DNA of 64,000 nucleotides from Hetaerina americana (GCA_022747635.1 JAKTNV010000005.1:50529013-50593012); one strand, 5' to 3'; positions 23,658-36,533 are shown, counted from the first letter of the stretch. Notes: generated by a model from the sequence alone, not told the origin. Numbers and translations are program-made.

Positions 23658-23670
23658 ATGGTATCCTGCT

Positions 23671-26600
23671 ATTAATATTTATGGTGTGCTGCTATTTTTT
23701 GCAATTATTATTTATTGTTTGTTAATGACTAAGATTATTGTATTAATGTCGAATTATAATTATTTTTAAATCTGCTCACGTTGCTGTCATATTTTGTAAT
23801 CAGACTCGTGGAAGGCTGAAGTATTTGAGAAGAAATAGATTTTCATTACTTGGACAAGAATTCGTGTTATATTATTGTGCGTCGGACGTAGGTCCTGAAA
23901 CATGTACCCTAAGCATTAATTGTTGTAATAGTACCTTTGGCAGTTTATAAGAAATAATTATCTCCGATTGAACGGGGAAACATATCTTGACCATTGCCAA
24001 ATTTGGTCAAATGGATCTTTTCCTTTTCTTGGAGGAAAGTTCGAAAATATTTGGGATGGCTTCAATATTTACAAGGTTGTTGGGGGGGGGGGAGATATAT
24101 TTTTTTCACGAGCGAAAGTATTGCGATAGAATAAATATGAGAACTTATATAAAACTCTGGTATATTCCTTTATATTATATATTATTGTAAGGTTTATTGC
24201 TGAAGAGTGCATGGCCATACAGGTTAAGCATATTCTTTTTAAGGAATAATTACGGGAGAACGAGCCTAGGGCCTCTTTGCAGATGTTTTGGTGCAATTGT
24301 CAGGGTATTCGAGTATAAGGTAGGACCACCTTAACGGTTGTATTTTAATGACGCCCCGAGAAATGCGCTCTTGACGGTTGCCTCCTTTCCCTTCGCCGTC
24401 GCTCTCCCGTCCGCCGCGAGCTCCCCCCGCATTCTATTTTTTAATCGAATTATCGCCGTTACGCACACCTTCTTTTCCGCTAAAATCTTATGACTCAGAC
24501 ATAACGTGCATTAATGAGGGTCCCTCTCCCTTGTCGTGTGGTGATATTTTCCCTCACCAAGGTCGTTTCTCATCGACTTATTCCCGTGCGTATAATTCTA
24601 GTTCGGTCCCAGGGGAGTTAAGCCGCTATGGTAACGTCAAGAGTTGGATCTATTCCCGTCAGGTCCGGCCTCTACATTTGCTTAAATTTCTTAGATAACT
24701 CTTAAGAGGTCGTAGAGAGGAAGATGTCATGCTTTGATTTTCTTTTTTCGTAATTGAAGAAGCAAACTCAATTAGGACATTTACCTTCTTTTTTGAAGAA
24801 GTTAATCGATTCTGACGTGGGTTGACGCATTTTGACGTGTGAAGTGTTTTGACGATTGGCAATAAAATGGTCAAGTACTCGAGATGAAATTAAAATGTGT
24901 AACTTTTTCTGTGGCGTTCGTGATTATACTTTGAGTTGATTTTCTTTCACAAAATATTGTGATTGTTCATTTAATTGTACTTGGAGGCCAGACTTGAATT
25001 TATTCGGAAACGATGGAACTGGAAAGTAGATGTTAACCAATGAGCGAATGATCGAATTAACTAGTGATCGAACCAATGATCGAATTTGGTTTCCAATGGT
25101 GTTCATACATCAGAATCTTCTTGGATAAGGTTCGGAGCGTGATTTCCGCAAATAAGTGTAAGCGTTGGCTTTGCCTTCCTTGGTAGACAAGCGTAAAGCC
25201 GTCATCTCGATTGGAAAACTTCATATTCCTTCCATGTTCTTTATAAGTATAAATATAGTGCGAGTTTATAAACTATTTGAATTTTATTTAGCAGAATGGT
25301 TTGCGACACTTAAAAAGAATAGCCAGAATATCCTTAGAATTTGGGAAAGTGTGAAAACCTGCCCCTGATTTTTGTATCAATGGCATAATGTTAAGAAAAT
25401 CCTCAATGTTACGGAGCTTAGCATGTAGTTCATCAACTTGTCACTTGAGTTTTAAATAAGCAGCCAAGGACTTGCATTGAGATAGGTTTGGTATGGCGTA
25501 ATGCCAAGGACTCTCCCTAAGGACGGTTGTAAAAATATACTAATGAATTGCACGTATGGCAGTTCGGATGAATTGGGTGCCATCGTGAAAAATCGAGAGA
25601 AGTGTTTGAAGTACAACTATTTCTACGGCCCTTAAGAAAGTATTACCCAACATTTCACTTATCTGAAATAAGTTAGGTACATTTCTTTTATTTGTTATAT
25701 TCAACATTTCTGGGAGCGTTGGCGAAACAAGGAATCATCCAGCCGCAGACGTGTTTATACACCCCCAAGTCCTTCGTGAAGGGCCAATCCGGTCATATCG
25801 AATTTCATAAAACCTATTCATCTCATTCATTTTTCTTATTTATGTATTTATGAGTTATCTGAGTTCTTTATGTCGATTACTCTGTTAATATTTATAAAAT
25901 GTAATAAGAGTAGTTTATCGTTTTACTATATTTTATGTATTGAGGTGAATGCGATCATTTATAAGTCTTGTGGACAAAATTGATCGCAAGCTTTAGCGAG
26001 AAGAGGAAGTAGGGGTTATCGAAGTAATTTTACATTTAAATAGTGGTTTATTGTACAATTTAATTTGTATAAGGGATATTTAGGAGTGGTACTCTGCCTC
26101 TCCTCTTGTATCCCCGGTGGTTGTGCTGAGTTAGCTGTCGGATATGAGTATAACATAGCCAGCTAAAATTGAATAAGTGATCTAGTGCATCGTGACTGAG
26201 TTCCATCTTATCATATTGAACTATGATGTTATAAAAACTCTCGTTTTCAGACTGGCAACCCGCAAGCATTCGCCTCCCAGTCGCTCGATAAATTCCGTTT
26301 CACGTCGCTGCTGCGAAACGGTTGGCATTCTGCAACCTCTTCGTTAGCTAGTTCTTGAGGATCAAGATTCTATTTCCACAAAGTTCGGAAACTTGCGTTC
26401 AAACGCTTATCCTTCTCTCTTTGAGTGTCCGTTGAATACAGATCCAATGAACCAAAAAGCAAAAGGATAAGGGGTTTCTAAAAGCAGAAAATTAGCATTG
26501 CCATGGCACAGTTCTTGAACCAATGGGGGCCTAGAACCTAGGCGCCTGCCTAATGTTGGCCGGCCGCTCAAGTGCCGGTCTTATCGTTACAATTTGGAGG

Positions 26601-28719
26601 TACCGTTGCGTAAGTCTTGTGTAATTGGGTCTCGTATTTGTCCCGTCCTTCGTGTCCGGAAATTCAAGGAGTAGTTAATGCAATGTGGATAGCAAAACTT
26701 TCAGCGTTGATCTGGAGTGGTGAAGATATTTTTTTTTCACCTAAACGCCGTCATTTCCTCCCGCCTCTGTGCCGGTTAGTCTGACCTTGGTTTTGGTGCG
26801 ATTGCAATCTTTTTCAGTTCGCGTGCTGTCGCTTTGTTGCGGTTCTTTTGTGTCGTATCGTGTAAGGGTAAGGTCACGAATGTTGGCAAATGATAATTTA
26901 GTCTTCGCAAAGAGTGCCTTGTGTCCCAAAAAAAAAGGTTTTCCGACGGTTGATTAGGTAATCATATTGAGCTGATACGGGGCATTCCACATATGTTACA
27001 CGTAACTTCATACTGAAAGTGGGGTTCAATTTTCCAGCAGTCGTCATAGTTGCGACTAGCAAAATCAATTTAAATTTGCAAACTTATATAGAGGAAAAGG
27101 GGAGGTGTGAGTTGACGTTGGGAGGCAGTTGAAACTTGTGTCAAATCGTATCATAAGGGAAGACGGATGTTTAATATGTCAAAACTATCATATGGCGTAC
27201 TGCTGAAGCCCCCTTCTTTGGTTTTGAGTGGAAATTGACTTTTTCCCTGTTAAAACGAGTTCCTTTGTTGCTTTCTCACGGCGTAGCCGAGGATCTCGTT
27301 TTTCCCGCGTTACAATTGAGTCAGGATGACGAGGATCTAGTCACGCAAATTGCCCCACCGGCCCAGTCTTAGTAGAAAAAAGCCTTCAACGGCTCCTTTT
27401 TGTAGGGAATTACCTGTAGTGGGACTAATTCTTTCGGTGTGTAGGTTGCAGACGTTCCCACGGGTCTCGAGGGAAGACATTAATCCGTTTATGTATCATG
27501 AGCTCTTTACCTTGGCTTCGGCTGCTTTTCATCATTATCCTTGACCCATGGTTTGGTTTTACGAAGCCCACGAAATGCCAATGAGCATTTTGTCTTCAAT
27601 GAAAGGATTACCTTCAATAAATTTTGAAGGTCAACTGGTAAAAATGTCGCTGTCTTTCAAGTGACGAATATTTCAGTGAAGAACGAGCACCGGCCCTCGA
27701 GGGGGGGGATTGTTCATTATTTTTGGGGCATTAATTCTGTCGTTGCCTCGTTGTCATAGCGGACTGACTGTTAGTTAAAACTATATAAAAGTATAGGTGC
27801 ACCAAGCATCTCTGCGCAATCATGATCAGAACTATGCATTATGACTTCAAATATCTTAAATGGGCTACTTATGGATAATGCAGAAGGTCATTATACATTT
27901 ATTTTGCCCCAGTGCATTTCGTCGAAGCTGATGGATTTACTTAATGACGTGATTTATATTTGTAATAAAAAATGAGTTAATATTTAGGTTGTGTGCAGTT
28001 GTGTTCGAAGACATTAGTTCTTAGTTGAAAACGGATTTATCTGACGGCATGCATGCCAAATGTGGACGGAAATTGCTATTTAAAGATAACTGAAAACATT
28101 ATTTTACGCTCTATTCAAGCCGATACCAAAATTAGCGTACATACTACGACGGCGTGAAGTCTTTGCGACATCTGAATTGAGTTTTCGCATTGCGAGTCTA
28201 AATCTGAGGAATGGTTGTGCGTTGCATGGAATTTTTTCGGAATCGAATTTACGGAACTATTTTACCTCTGTTGTCTTCCAAGCCCAGTCATTGCCGCTGG
28301 TATGGAGAATGTTGACATTCTTTTTCTTAAAATAGTTATATAAAGTAGGTATAATTCCGCCAGTCCATTTCATTTAGTCGCAAGCGTTCCTATCTGAATA
28401 CACTGTTGCTCAGGAGGTGTATTTTTTATATATCTTGCTCTTTACTTACCTTATTCCGTAGTGTAATTCTTCATTATTTCGATTTCCTCTAAAATTTGGC
28501 CGTATATTACGTCTTATGTTTCAAGGAGTCAAGACTTAGACGATTAATAGCAATGGAAGGGTTCTATAAGTTGGCGACGACTTCTTTGAACTATTAAAAA
28601 CTCAATATTTTAGGCATTTATTAAAATAGGCCGTTGTTTGTCTTTCAAATTAATTTTTATAAGGCTACTTATTGCCTTGTGTGTGATGAGGGGTAGAAAA
28701 TATTCCTCCGTGGGTTGCT
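23671..28719. other. Intronic sequence without recognisable features
   Basis: AT-rich, with a G9 run near 24084, a C-rich patch near 24370-24450 and a T-rich stretch near 26730. No gene, RNA or recognisable mobile element was found. The short open frames lack motifs. Confidence 0.35.
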
Positions 28720-29190
28720 CGGCTGTGGTCTAGCGATGAAGCGTGTTTTCACCTCTCCGGCTGAGTAAAGAAGCATAATTTTCGTCATTGGGCGACTGAC
28801 AACCCTCGCGAACTTCACCGAAGACCTCTTCATTGCCCCAAAGTGACAGTTTGGTCCTCCATAGGCATTATTGGGCCATATTTTTTTGAATCTCGAGGTT
28901 CAACTGTTACTGCAAACTCTGTGTGTTTTGTGAGATGCTGGAGAATTTTTTACCTCATAAAATGGAAGAGTATTGTGAGGAATATGACACAGAAGCCTTA
29001 TGGTTTCAACAGGATGGCGCCACGGCTCATACCGCCCGCCTTGCACGCCAAATCCTGTAAGAACAATTTCCCTACCGCCTGATCTTAGGAGGGGATATTT
29101 CCCCGTGGCCCCCTCGCTCCCCGGCTTTGGCGCTATGTGATTTTTTTCTTTGGGGATATCTCAGAACTGAGGTTTACAATGTTCCAGGTA
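28720..29190 (+). pseudogene. Mariner-superfamily transposase remnant with DD41D spacing
   Basis: Reads WSSDEACFHLSG, stop, VKKHNFRHWATDNPRE, then PLHCPKVTVWSSIGIIGPYF. After a frameshift near 28935 it continues CEMLENFLPHKMEEYCEEYD, then LWFQQDGATAHTARLARQIL, stop, EQFPYRLILGGDI and CDFFLWGYLRTEVYNVP. The three catalytic Asp codons are at 28735, 29013 and 29139. 41 residues separate the second and third, which matches the DD41D group of mariner-like elements. Two in-frame stops and one frameshift make it dead. The N-terminal DNA-binding part and the inverted repeats were not found. Confidence 0.85.
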
Positions 29191-29589
29191 TTTAAATGCT
29201 TGGGCTCCGCTCGCGGTATTTAATTTTTCTAAAATCTCTCCCTGTTGCAGCATTGTTGAAAATTTTCGATATATTTTCAAATATTTATACCATGATAAAT
29301 AAATAACCTATGTTAAATAGCTTATTCTATTAATTAAAAATTTTGCTTACGTTGGATTTTATATTTTCACTTTTTTATTCGCCTTTAACTATCGAACCTC
29401 CGGTCTAAAAGTTTAGTTTTGTGTGATATAATTTGAAACGATCCCCTAAATATATGCCTGCATTGCAGTCGGGGCATCAGGAGCGCACCTGACATCTTTT
29501 TGGAGGCCTGGACTTCTTCCCGGTCGGCCGTATCTTTTCAACGAAGTGCCTCTTAACCAATCTTCCTCACTTGAACTAACACTATCACT
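29191..29589. other. Spacer between transposase remnant and LINE
   Basis: AT-rich at first, then GC-richer near 29480-29540. It may contain the decayed 3' end of the mariner remnant or the 5' part of the LINE, but I could not place either. Confidence 0.3.
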
Positions 29590-31846
29590 TGTTATGACGA
29601 TGCAGACAGAAAGAATGATACACAAATGGCTCCAGAGAAATTAGATAGGGATATAGCGTCCGTTTCAAAAAGATAAGGCGAGGGCGGCGGGTTAGAAAAT
29701 GGGATGTGGAAGAATTAAATGGATTGACAAGGAAGGAGTACCAGCAGGCTGTAGAGAAAACCAAGGATGACGGTAAAGAGCTGAGTACTGTCGAAGAGAA
29801 ATAGGGATGTATTAAGAAAGGGATATCGAAAGCCGCGAAAGGCACTATAGCAACCATTCACGGAAAAAGGACAAGGAAACCATGGATCACTGATAAGATG
29901 ATTGCAAAGATGGATGAGAGAAGAACATGGAAGAATGTAAACACAGAGGTTGGCAAAATGAAGTACAAAGAGCTTAATAATAAATTGAGGTGGGTAACAA
30001 ATAAAGCATAAGGTGCGAGTATATAGAAAGTGTGTCGAGGAATGGTGAAATTGGTGCGCTATACAGCAAGGTTAAGTCACTATCAGGAAGTAAAAAGGGA
30101 AGATTTATCCATTATTAAAATAGAATGAAAGACTCGTACTTTTCCACAGATTTATGGGAAGGAAGATTTATGCTAACAGTTGGAGATAAAGGCGGGTAAG
30201 ACGATAGTTGACTCAGGAAAGATCCAAGAAAGATGAAAGGAATATATAGAAACCCTGTATGCTAAAGAAGGCCAACAAAGTTAGACATCGAAAAGAAAAA
30301 TGACGTAGAGGAAGATAGCTTAGGTCTAGGCATACTCGACGATAATAGAAAGGGCATTAAGGGAGATGAAACTAAATAAGGCCGTGGGGATGGATAACAT
30401 TCCTGCTGAACTACTAAAAGGTTTAGGGAAATGTGGGAGGAAGAGGCTTTATGAACTGATTCATAGTATCTATTAGGAAGGAATCTGGCCGGAAGACTTG
30501 GTGAGATCGGTGTTAGTATCTATTCCGAAAAAGGTAAAGGCTACATCATGTGAGGGCTACAGAACAATAAGTTTGATATCCCACGCAGCTGAAGTTGTTC
30601 TCAGGATCATCAACAAAAGGATAGAGAGTAGGGTAATGATTACTTAGGGGATGATCAGTTTGGCTTGAGGAAGGGGAGAGGTACGCGTGAGGCTATTTCG
30701 GTAATGAGATTATTAATCGAGAGGAATATAGAGCACAACCAGGAGGTATTTGCCTGTTTCGTAGATTTCGAAAAAGCGTTTGAGAGTGAATTGGGAAACT
30801 AATGATTATATTGAAGAAAATAGGAATAGATTAGAGTGAGAGGAGGCTAATCCGCAACCTGTACATGTCTCAGACTGCTCAGGTGCGAGTAGGGAACGGG
30901 GAGTCCGGATGGGCAGTGTTAGGAAGAGGTGTAAGGCAGGGTTGCCCATTATCACCGTTACTGTTCAGCGTATATGTGGAGGAAATGATTAAAGAGGCAT
31001 GGAAGAACTGGGGGTAGGAATGAAAGTGGACGGGTAATTCGTAAAATCAGTTAGGTTTGCCGATGACCAAGCTTTAGTTGGTCAATCAGCCAAGGGGTTA
31101 CATGCATTGCTGAGGGAATTGGAAATTCAGTGCGACAGGTATGGGATGAGAATCAATATTAATACGACGAAGGTTATGCGATTTTCTAGAAAGAAAAAGG
31201 CTAAGCTTAACATTAAAATAGGAGGTTAAAACCTAGAGCAGGTATAACAGTTTATGTATCTCGGTAGTGTTTTGGACCAACGCGGTCAAAGTAGTAGGGA
31301 CATAAGGAGAATAAATGCGCTAGGCAAAGAGGCTTTCACAAGGAAGAGGGAGTTAATGACGGGGACGTTGAGTAAGGATGTTAAGAAAAGACTCGTAAAA
31401 ACTTTAATTTGGAGCGTAGCAATGTACGGCGCGGAAACGTGGTCATTGAAGCAGGAGGATAGACGTAGACTGGGGGCTTTTGAAATGTGGGTGTGGAGAA
31501 GAATGGAGAAGGTGAAATGTACTGAAAGAAAAACAAATGAAGAAATACTTGGTATGGTGTGTAAAGAGAGGGGTTGTTGGGAGAAATACCATGGAGGCAG
31601 GGAAAATGGACAAAAGGCGTATTGACTGGCAGTGGTACGCTGAAAACTGTAATAGATGGGACAATGTTCGGCAAACGAGGAAAGGGCAGGAACAGGATGG
31701 GGATGTTGGATGGGAGGAAGGAAGTACTCAAGAGATGAGGAGGGACCTGATGTAGAGTTTGTTGCTGGACTTTGTTATTAGTCACGAAGTGTTTATTTGG
31801 TAGTTTTGTCCATCCAAAAACCTACGTTAACCGGTGGATTACCTTG
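29590..31846 (+). mobile_element. Longest LINE copy in the window, degraded
   Basis: Collinear pieces in changing frames. The inter-domain region has RRWDVEELNGLTRKEYQQAV near 29690 and IHGKRTRKPWITDKM near 29860. EMKLNKAVGMDNIPAELLKG near 30365 leads into the RT. FGLRKGRGTREAI (near 30660), ACFVDFEKAF (near 30750), GVRQGCPLSPLLFS (near 30930), FADDQALVGQSAKGL (near 31060) and YLGSVLDQRGQSSRD (31257) follow. Then comes the open C-terminal frame to 31625 with WSVAMYGAETWSLKQEDRRR. It ends in the family tail CCATCCAAAAACCTACGTTA, ACCGGTGGATTACCTT. Multiple stops and shifts make it dead. The start is uncertain and the endonuclease was not seen. Confidence 0.85.
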
Positions 31847-32654
31847 TAATGATCTAGCAATAAACACGAACAGAACCGGAGGACAAAGCCTTAATGCAAA
31901 GAACTCTCTTATCTCATGACGACGGACTTGATAGATTTATCTTCCTTATAGAGTGCCTTTTCATGTGGCCGAAACAGAAAGTTTAGCGAGACTAATTATT
32001 TATGAGGCCTAGGGAAACCATATATATTTTAAAAAATCGATTCCGCCGAGAAAAAAAATTCAAAACCGAGGGAGTGGATCGGGGAGTTCGGCGTTCGTCG
32101 ATACGCGGATAGGGCCTGCCGACTGCGACGTATCACGTACTGAGAACCGTGCTGAGGGATTAAGGAGGTAATTACATATTTTATCGCTGGGATTACGCAA
32201 GAAATTCTGAAAAGAGTTTTCGAAAACCTTTTTGAACGACTCAACATGTGTATCTCTCACCAAGATCGTCACCAGGGTGAAATAATTTTTAAAACCTAGT
32301 GAAAATAAAATGGTTTTGCATGTAGTTTTCAGAAACTAAAACCTCTCTTAATTATCTTGGTTGGTCTTTTGCAATATACCCGTCAAGTCACGCAGTCCAA
32401 TCTGCCCCACCCTGTATTATAGATTTTAAATTTTGTGTACATAACAATTATATCGACTAGTATTTGCCTTACGGCTTTAGCAGCTTTCCAAGTATCGTTG
32501 AGTAATTTTCTTTTTGTTGTGTCAATATGAAAATCGCACCGTCTGTTAGTGATTCCATTATGCGCGTAATTTGCGGTTTGTTAATTACCAACTCGAGAGG
32601 TGCGAGTTTTTCTATCGTCGGTGGAACGGAATATCTCTGTCGCTTCGATGTTAT
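31847..32654. other. Intronic sequence without recognisable features
   Basis: A short stretch near 32390-32420 (CAAGTCACGCAGTCCAATCT) looks repeat-like but no second copy was noticed here. Nothing else was seen. Confidence 0.3.
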
Positions 32655-32666
32655 TTGAGAGGTGTC
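32655..32666 (+). repeat. SINE target-site duplication, left copy (TTGAGAGGTGTC)
   Basis: Identical to 32976-32987. Confidence 0.9.
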
Positions 32667-32975
32667 GGGGGATCGAGATGGTGCGGGGGCTAACGTACTG
32701 GCTTCCCACCCTGAGGGCGCGGGTTCAAATCCCGGCGGTGTTGAATATTTTTCAGAGGTATCTCGATCCCTACTTGAGGTGCTTTGTGGAGGGCACTTTG
32801 AGCGAGTACGCCGTCCGTCGGATGGGACGTTAAGCCGCGGACCCCTTGGCGCCTTTCGTAAAGAGTAGGCTAATGCCGACGCCGGGTTTCTCTCCACCCT
32901 TCATCCTTTCCTGTCCTTCCCCTATGGCGCAAATGACCTTAGCTGTCGGTCGCCTCCCCTCAAAACTACTACTAC
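32667..32975 (+). mobile_element. Full-length tRNA-derived SINE (309 bp)
   Basis: The best copy of the family. It has a tRNA-like head with a degenerate A box near 32680 and a B box GGTTCAAATCC (32722-32732). A conserved body follows (GTTGAATATTTTTCAGAGGT, then the segment around 32810-32940), with a tail CTCAAAACTACTACTAC. A perfect 12-bp duplication TTGAGAGGTGTC flanks it at 32655-32666 and 32976-32987. RNA polymerase III transcription and LINE-driven mobilisation are expected for this class. Confidence 0.92.
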
Positions 32976-32987
32976 TTGAGAGGTGTC
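32976..32987 (+). repeat. SINE target-site duplication, right copy (TTGAGAGGTGTC)
   Basis: Identical to 32655-32666. It follows directly after the ACT-repeat tail. Confidence 0.9.
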
Positions 32988-35644
32988 TGACGAGAACGTA
33001 GATTTTGTGTGTCGATGAGTGCAGTGTTCCTTCGCCGTCCTCCTCATCTCGCTATTAATTTATATTATTTTTTATTTTTAATGTGCGTTATTTTCTTTCA
33101 ACCTGATTTCTCTGACTGATGTAAAAACGCAGTTTAGTCAGTGTACATTCACATTTTTTCCTCTCGTTCCCATTTAATAAGGTGTAGTTTTGAAGTATGT
33201 TTTCTTGCTTCGGAGAGTAGGACATGCTTAGAATGCGTTTGAGTCTTTATAAAATGCCCTTCGTTTTGCTATCTCACCGATACTTAAATTAAATGTTGGC
33301 CTGGCGATTCTATAGGCCATGATTACTATTTTAACGTGCTATAAATTTATCAACAAACCTTTTTATTTGGACAGTTTAAAACACCTACCGTGGCATGTAA
33401 CTCAGTTTTCGTGTGTAAAATATGTACTTTACAGCATAATTTATTGTGTTTGTCTGGATTTAGAATAAAAACTTCAGGGTAATAATCGCGCTGCAGGATT
33501 CAATATGGAATTAAAACCATGTAACAATGTGAATGATTTTGCGAATTTGGCGATCATCGTTCGAGTGCTGTTAATTGCCTCTTTTGGCAGCGCTCCACAG
33601 ATAACAGAAAGTATTATTTGCAAGCAAACAATTCTCCTTTGTAAAAGGTCCGAATTTAAGTATTTTATCTCATCGTGGAAAGATTTGGAATGAAATCGAC
33701 CGGAAGATTCCGGTGAGCGAGAGAAAACATCCAATTTGAAAGGCAAATGGCTCCTTATCCCATTTGCTAGCTCCTTCTCGTCGATGGCCGTGCCCGATGA
33801 CTTCAACTCGGTCGTTGACGCCTGATGGTGGGATATTTGCACAGCGGTTCTCTTCGTTGGCTTGGGGACACCCTACTGCCGGTAAATAATACACGTAACC
33901 CTCCTTTTCCATTCCCCCAATAAACGGTCTCGTAGATATCGATCCCAAACACGTTTTTTACGCAATGCGATTTAGGAAATTGAGCATTGGAATTTGTTGC
34001 CATTGTAACATATCAAAATGTCGTTATGTCAGCATTAATGATATCTTATTTCACATCACATAATCTCATCTTGTCATCACCTAGTCTCATCAAACCAATT
34101 AGTTCGTATCAAATTCACGTATTAACTTGGTGACCGCGTTTGAAATTTTCGATTAATGTATATTTCTTCGATTGATCGATTGTCGATGTACTTCACCCTC
34201 TTTTCGTATCGAGCAACGGAATCGTCGTGGGCGATATTTTCGATAATTAATGATCGTGGCCTCATTTACTGTCGTCCAAAGTATCGCGCCTCCTAAATGT
34301 GTATCTCATCGCCTTTACATTGCTCGGCAGCTCGGAACCTAGAAAAATTTCCAAATCTTCCCCGGCCCCCATTTCCTTCCAACTTTGAACGCCTCGCGGC
34401 ATTAATTGCTTTCTTGCATCCGTCAGCAGTGGGAGGGGCGTTACCTGGGGCACTACGCGCTAATTATTCCGAGACCGACCGTCTCGTGCTTCCTCGGTTT
34501 ATGCTTCTCCGTCTCGTGATTCTGGATGAGGTGGGGGTTGTTTGTTTGTCAGGCGGGTGGCGTGGGAGTATGCACATACCCCATCTTCACTCGGAGGAAT
34601 ATGTCCTCATTCGACCCATTTAATGGGTGTCGGTGGCCACGTCCGCCTTCCGTTAAGTTACTTAATGCACCCCCGCCCCACCGACCAACACACACACCCG
34701 CCCGCCCCATCCCCGGCGCGGGCGTCGTCCAGGCGGAATCATCGTGTCGTGGCGGCAGGGAATCGATACCTCTCTCCTCCCTCTCGCTCCGCATGCCGGT
34801 CGGCGAGGACGTGAAGGGGAGGGAAGCGGGACGGCGAGGAAAGTAGGTAAGTGTGGGAGTGGGGAATGGTTTTGCGTTTGTGTGTGGAGTAGAGGGACGG
34901 CGGCTGGATTAGGGGAGGAGGACGGTGGTGAATGGGGCTTGTGTGTGTGTGTATATATGCCCGAGGGAGAGACGGGGAGGGAAAACGGCGTCCCCAGGAC
35001 GAATTTATGAAATGCTGCCAGGTTCGTCCTGAGGGAGAGGGAATAAACGAGGAGCCGAGCGTCTTTGCAGTGGTGGAGCGTGCCGCCCCGGGGTATAGTT
35101 ATGAAGTCGCTCCGCTGTCTCTCATCCGAAATAGTTATAATTCGGCCGGGGTTTTTTTTATTAAGCGGTGTTTCAGTGAATTAATTATTTTTGTTAAGGA
35201 CCTTGTAGGATAGTTCATTTCGATCTTATGTCTGGTCGGCATGTCTACGTACGACCTATGGGCGAGGGTCTATGCTTTTTTCGCAAAGAAATTAGTTCCC
35301 GCAGACGAGAGATCGTTTTATGCCCCGGTAAGAATGATACTTATCTCGCGTTCAAGCCATTTTTCCGGAGTGTTTTCCGGCAGGATATTTTTTTGAATGT
35401 CTCGATTATCTGTGTGTAATTTTAGACGAGATGCAGGACAGCATTCTGAAACTCTCAAACAAAGTCGCACCGCTTGGAAATACTCAACTGGGGTATAGAA
35501 TTCCCCTCACCTCTGTATCGCCGCAGTCGTGGTTATTTTTTTTAGAAGTTTATTAGGTACGAACACGGAGTAAGTGTTTCGTGTGCGTACCACCCGTGAA
35601 TGAACCGTTATGACCGCCGGCAATGACACACAACTATGGTAGTT
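32988..35644. other. Intronic sequence with a GC-rich, CpG-containing patch at 34.3-35.1 kb
   Basis: Most of it is AT-rich with nothing recognisable. From about 34330 to 35110 the composition shifts to GC-rich with many CG dinucleotides. This patch includes CCCGCCCGCCCCATCCCCGG near 34700 and purine-rich GGGAGAGACGGGGAGGG near 34965. A strong donor-like TAGGTAAGT lies near 34845. It could be an internal promoter or unannotated first exon, but no coding motif supports that. Confidence 0.35.
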
Positions 35645-36243
35645 TGACAGGCAAACAGTTCACTTATATCGATAATGTTTTGAACCAAAATGGTCGATTA
35701 TTAGGGATATAAGAAAAAGAATGGTATAGGCAAAGTGTCTATCGTAGGGAGAAGGAAATTGATGACAGAGAAGTTGGGTAAGGATGTTAAAAGGTTCGTT
35801 AAAATTTGATATGGGGCGAGTTTTTTTTTAAGTCGCGGACATGTTAGTTGAAGCATGTCGATGGGCGTAGATTGGAGGCTTTTGAAATGTGGGCGTGGAG
35901 AAGGTGTTGTGAACGGAGAGGAGAACAAACGAGGGATTCATAGGGGCGTGGTGTGAGAGGAAATGGAATTGTTGGGAGAAATCCAAAGGAGGCAGGAAAC
36001 AAGGATGCAGAGTAATAAGATTGACAATTGGATGTTGAAGAATGTGATGGGAGGGGAGAACTTTGTGTAAGCGAGAAATAGGGAGGAAAAGAAAAGGCCC
36101 GTTGGACGGAATGCGGGGTGAAGGAAGAATGCGGAATTGGAGTGAGATTTAGAGTAGCGTCGGATGTTAGATTTTTTTTGGGTTAGTTCAAGAAATGTAT
36201 TTTGTTGTCTGGGTCCATCCACAACCTGCCGTAAACGGTTGGA
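35645..36243 (+). mobile_element. Diverged LINE 3' remnant
   Basis: Aligns by eye with the 11.5-kb copy. It starts at the YLGSVLDQ region (TCGATAATGTTTTGAACCAA), passes through GATGACAGAGAAGTTGGGTA and GATTGGAGGCTTTTGAAATG, and ends at the tail TCCATCCACAACCTGCCGTA. It has many substitutions and indels and no usable reading frame. Its 3' end abuts the TA-rich microsatellite at 36249. Confidence 0.75.
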
Positions 36244-36248
36244 TGTCA

Positions 36249-36448
36249 ATATATATATATATTATATTTTTAATATATATATTATATATATATTATATAT
36301 ATATTATATATATATTATATATATTATATATATTATATATATTATATATATTATATATATTATATATATTATATATATATTATATATATATTATATATAT
36401 ATTATATATATTATATATATTATATATATTATATATATTATATATATA
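36249..36448. repeat. TA-rich microsatellite (TATATAT/TTATATA units)
   Basis: Almost pure A/T with a period of 9-11 nt built from TATATATAT separated by TT. The Tyr-Ile open frames across it are artefacts. It starts directly at a LINE 3' end. Confidence 0.95.
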
Positions 36449-36533
36449 GGTACCCAGAGAGGCTTGCCCGGGAATCGAACCTGGGCCCTCCGGTCTGTAG
36501 TCCAACGCTCTACCCCTGGACTACTGCGACCCA
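36449..36533 (-). repeat. tRNA-like SINE head isolated between TA repeats
   Basis: On the minus strand it contains an A-box-like TAGTCCAGGGGTAGAGC and a canonical B box GGTTCGATTCC, followed by CGGGCAAGCC. The anticodon arm and acceptor stem do not form a convincing tRNA. It is more likely a tRNA-derived SINE head than a working tRNA gene. (TA)n flanks it on both sides. Confidence 0.6.

Noticed and set aside
36449..36533. Functional tRNA gene
   Set aside because: The B box is good, but acceptor and anticodon stems do not pair convincingly and it sits inside a TA array. A SINE head is more likely.
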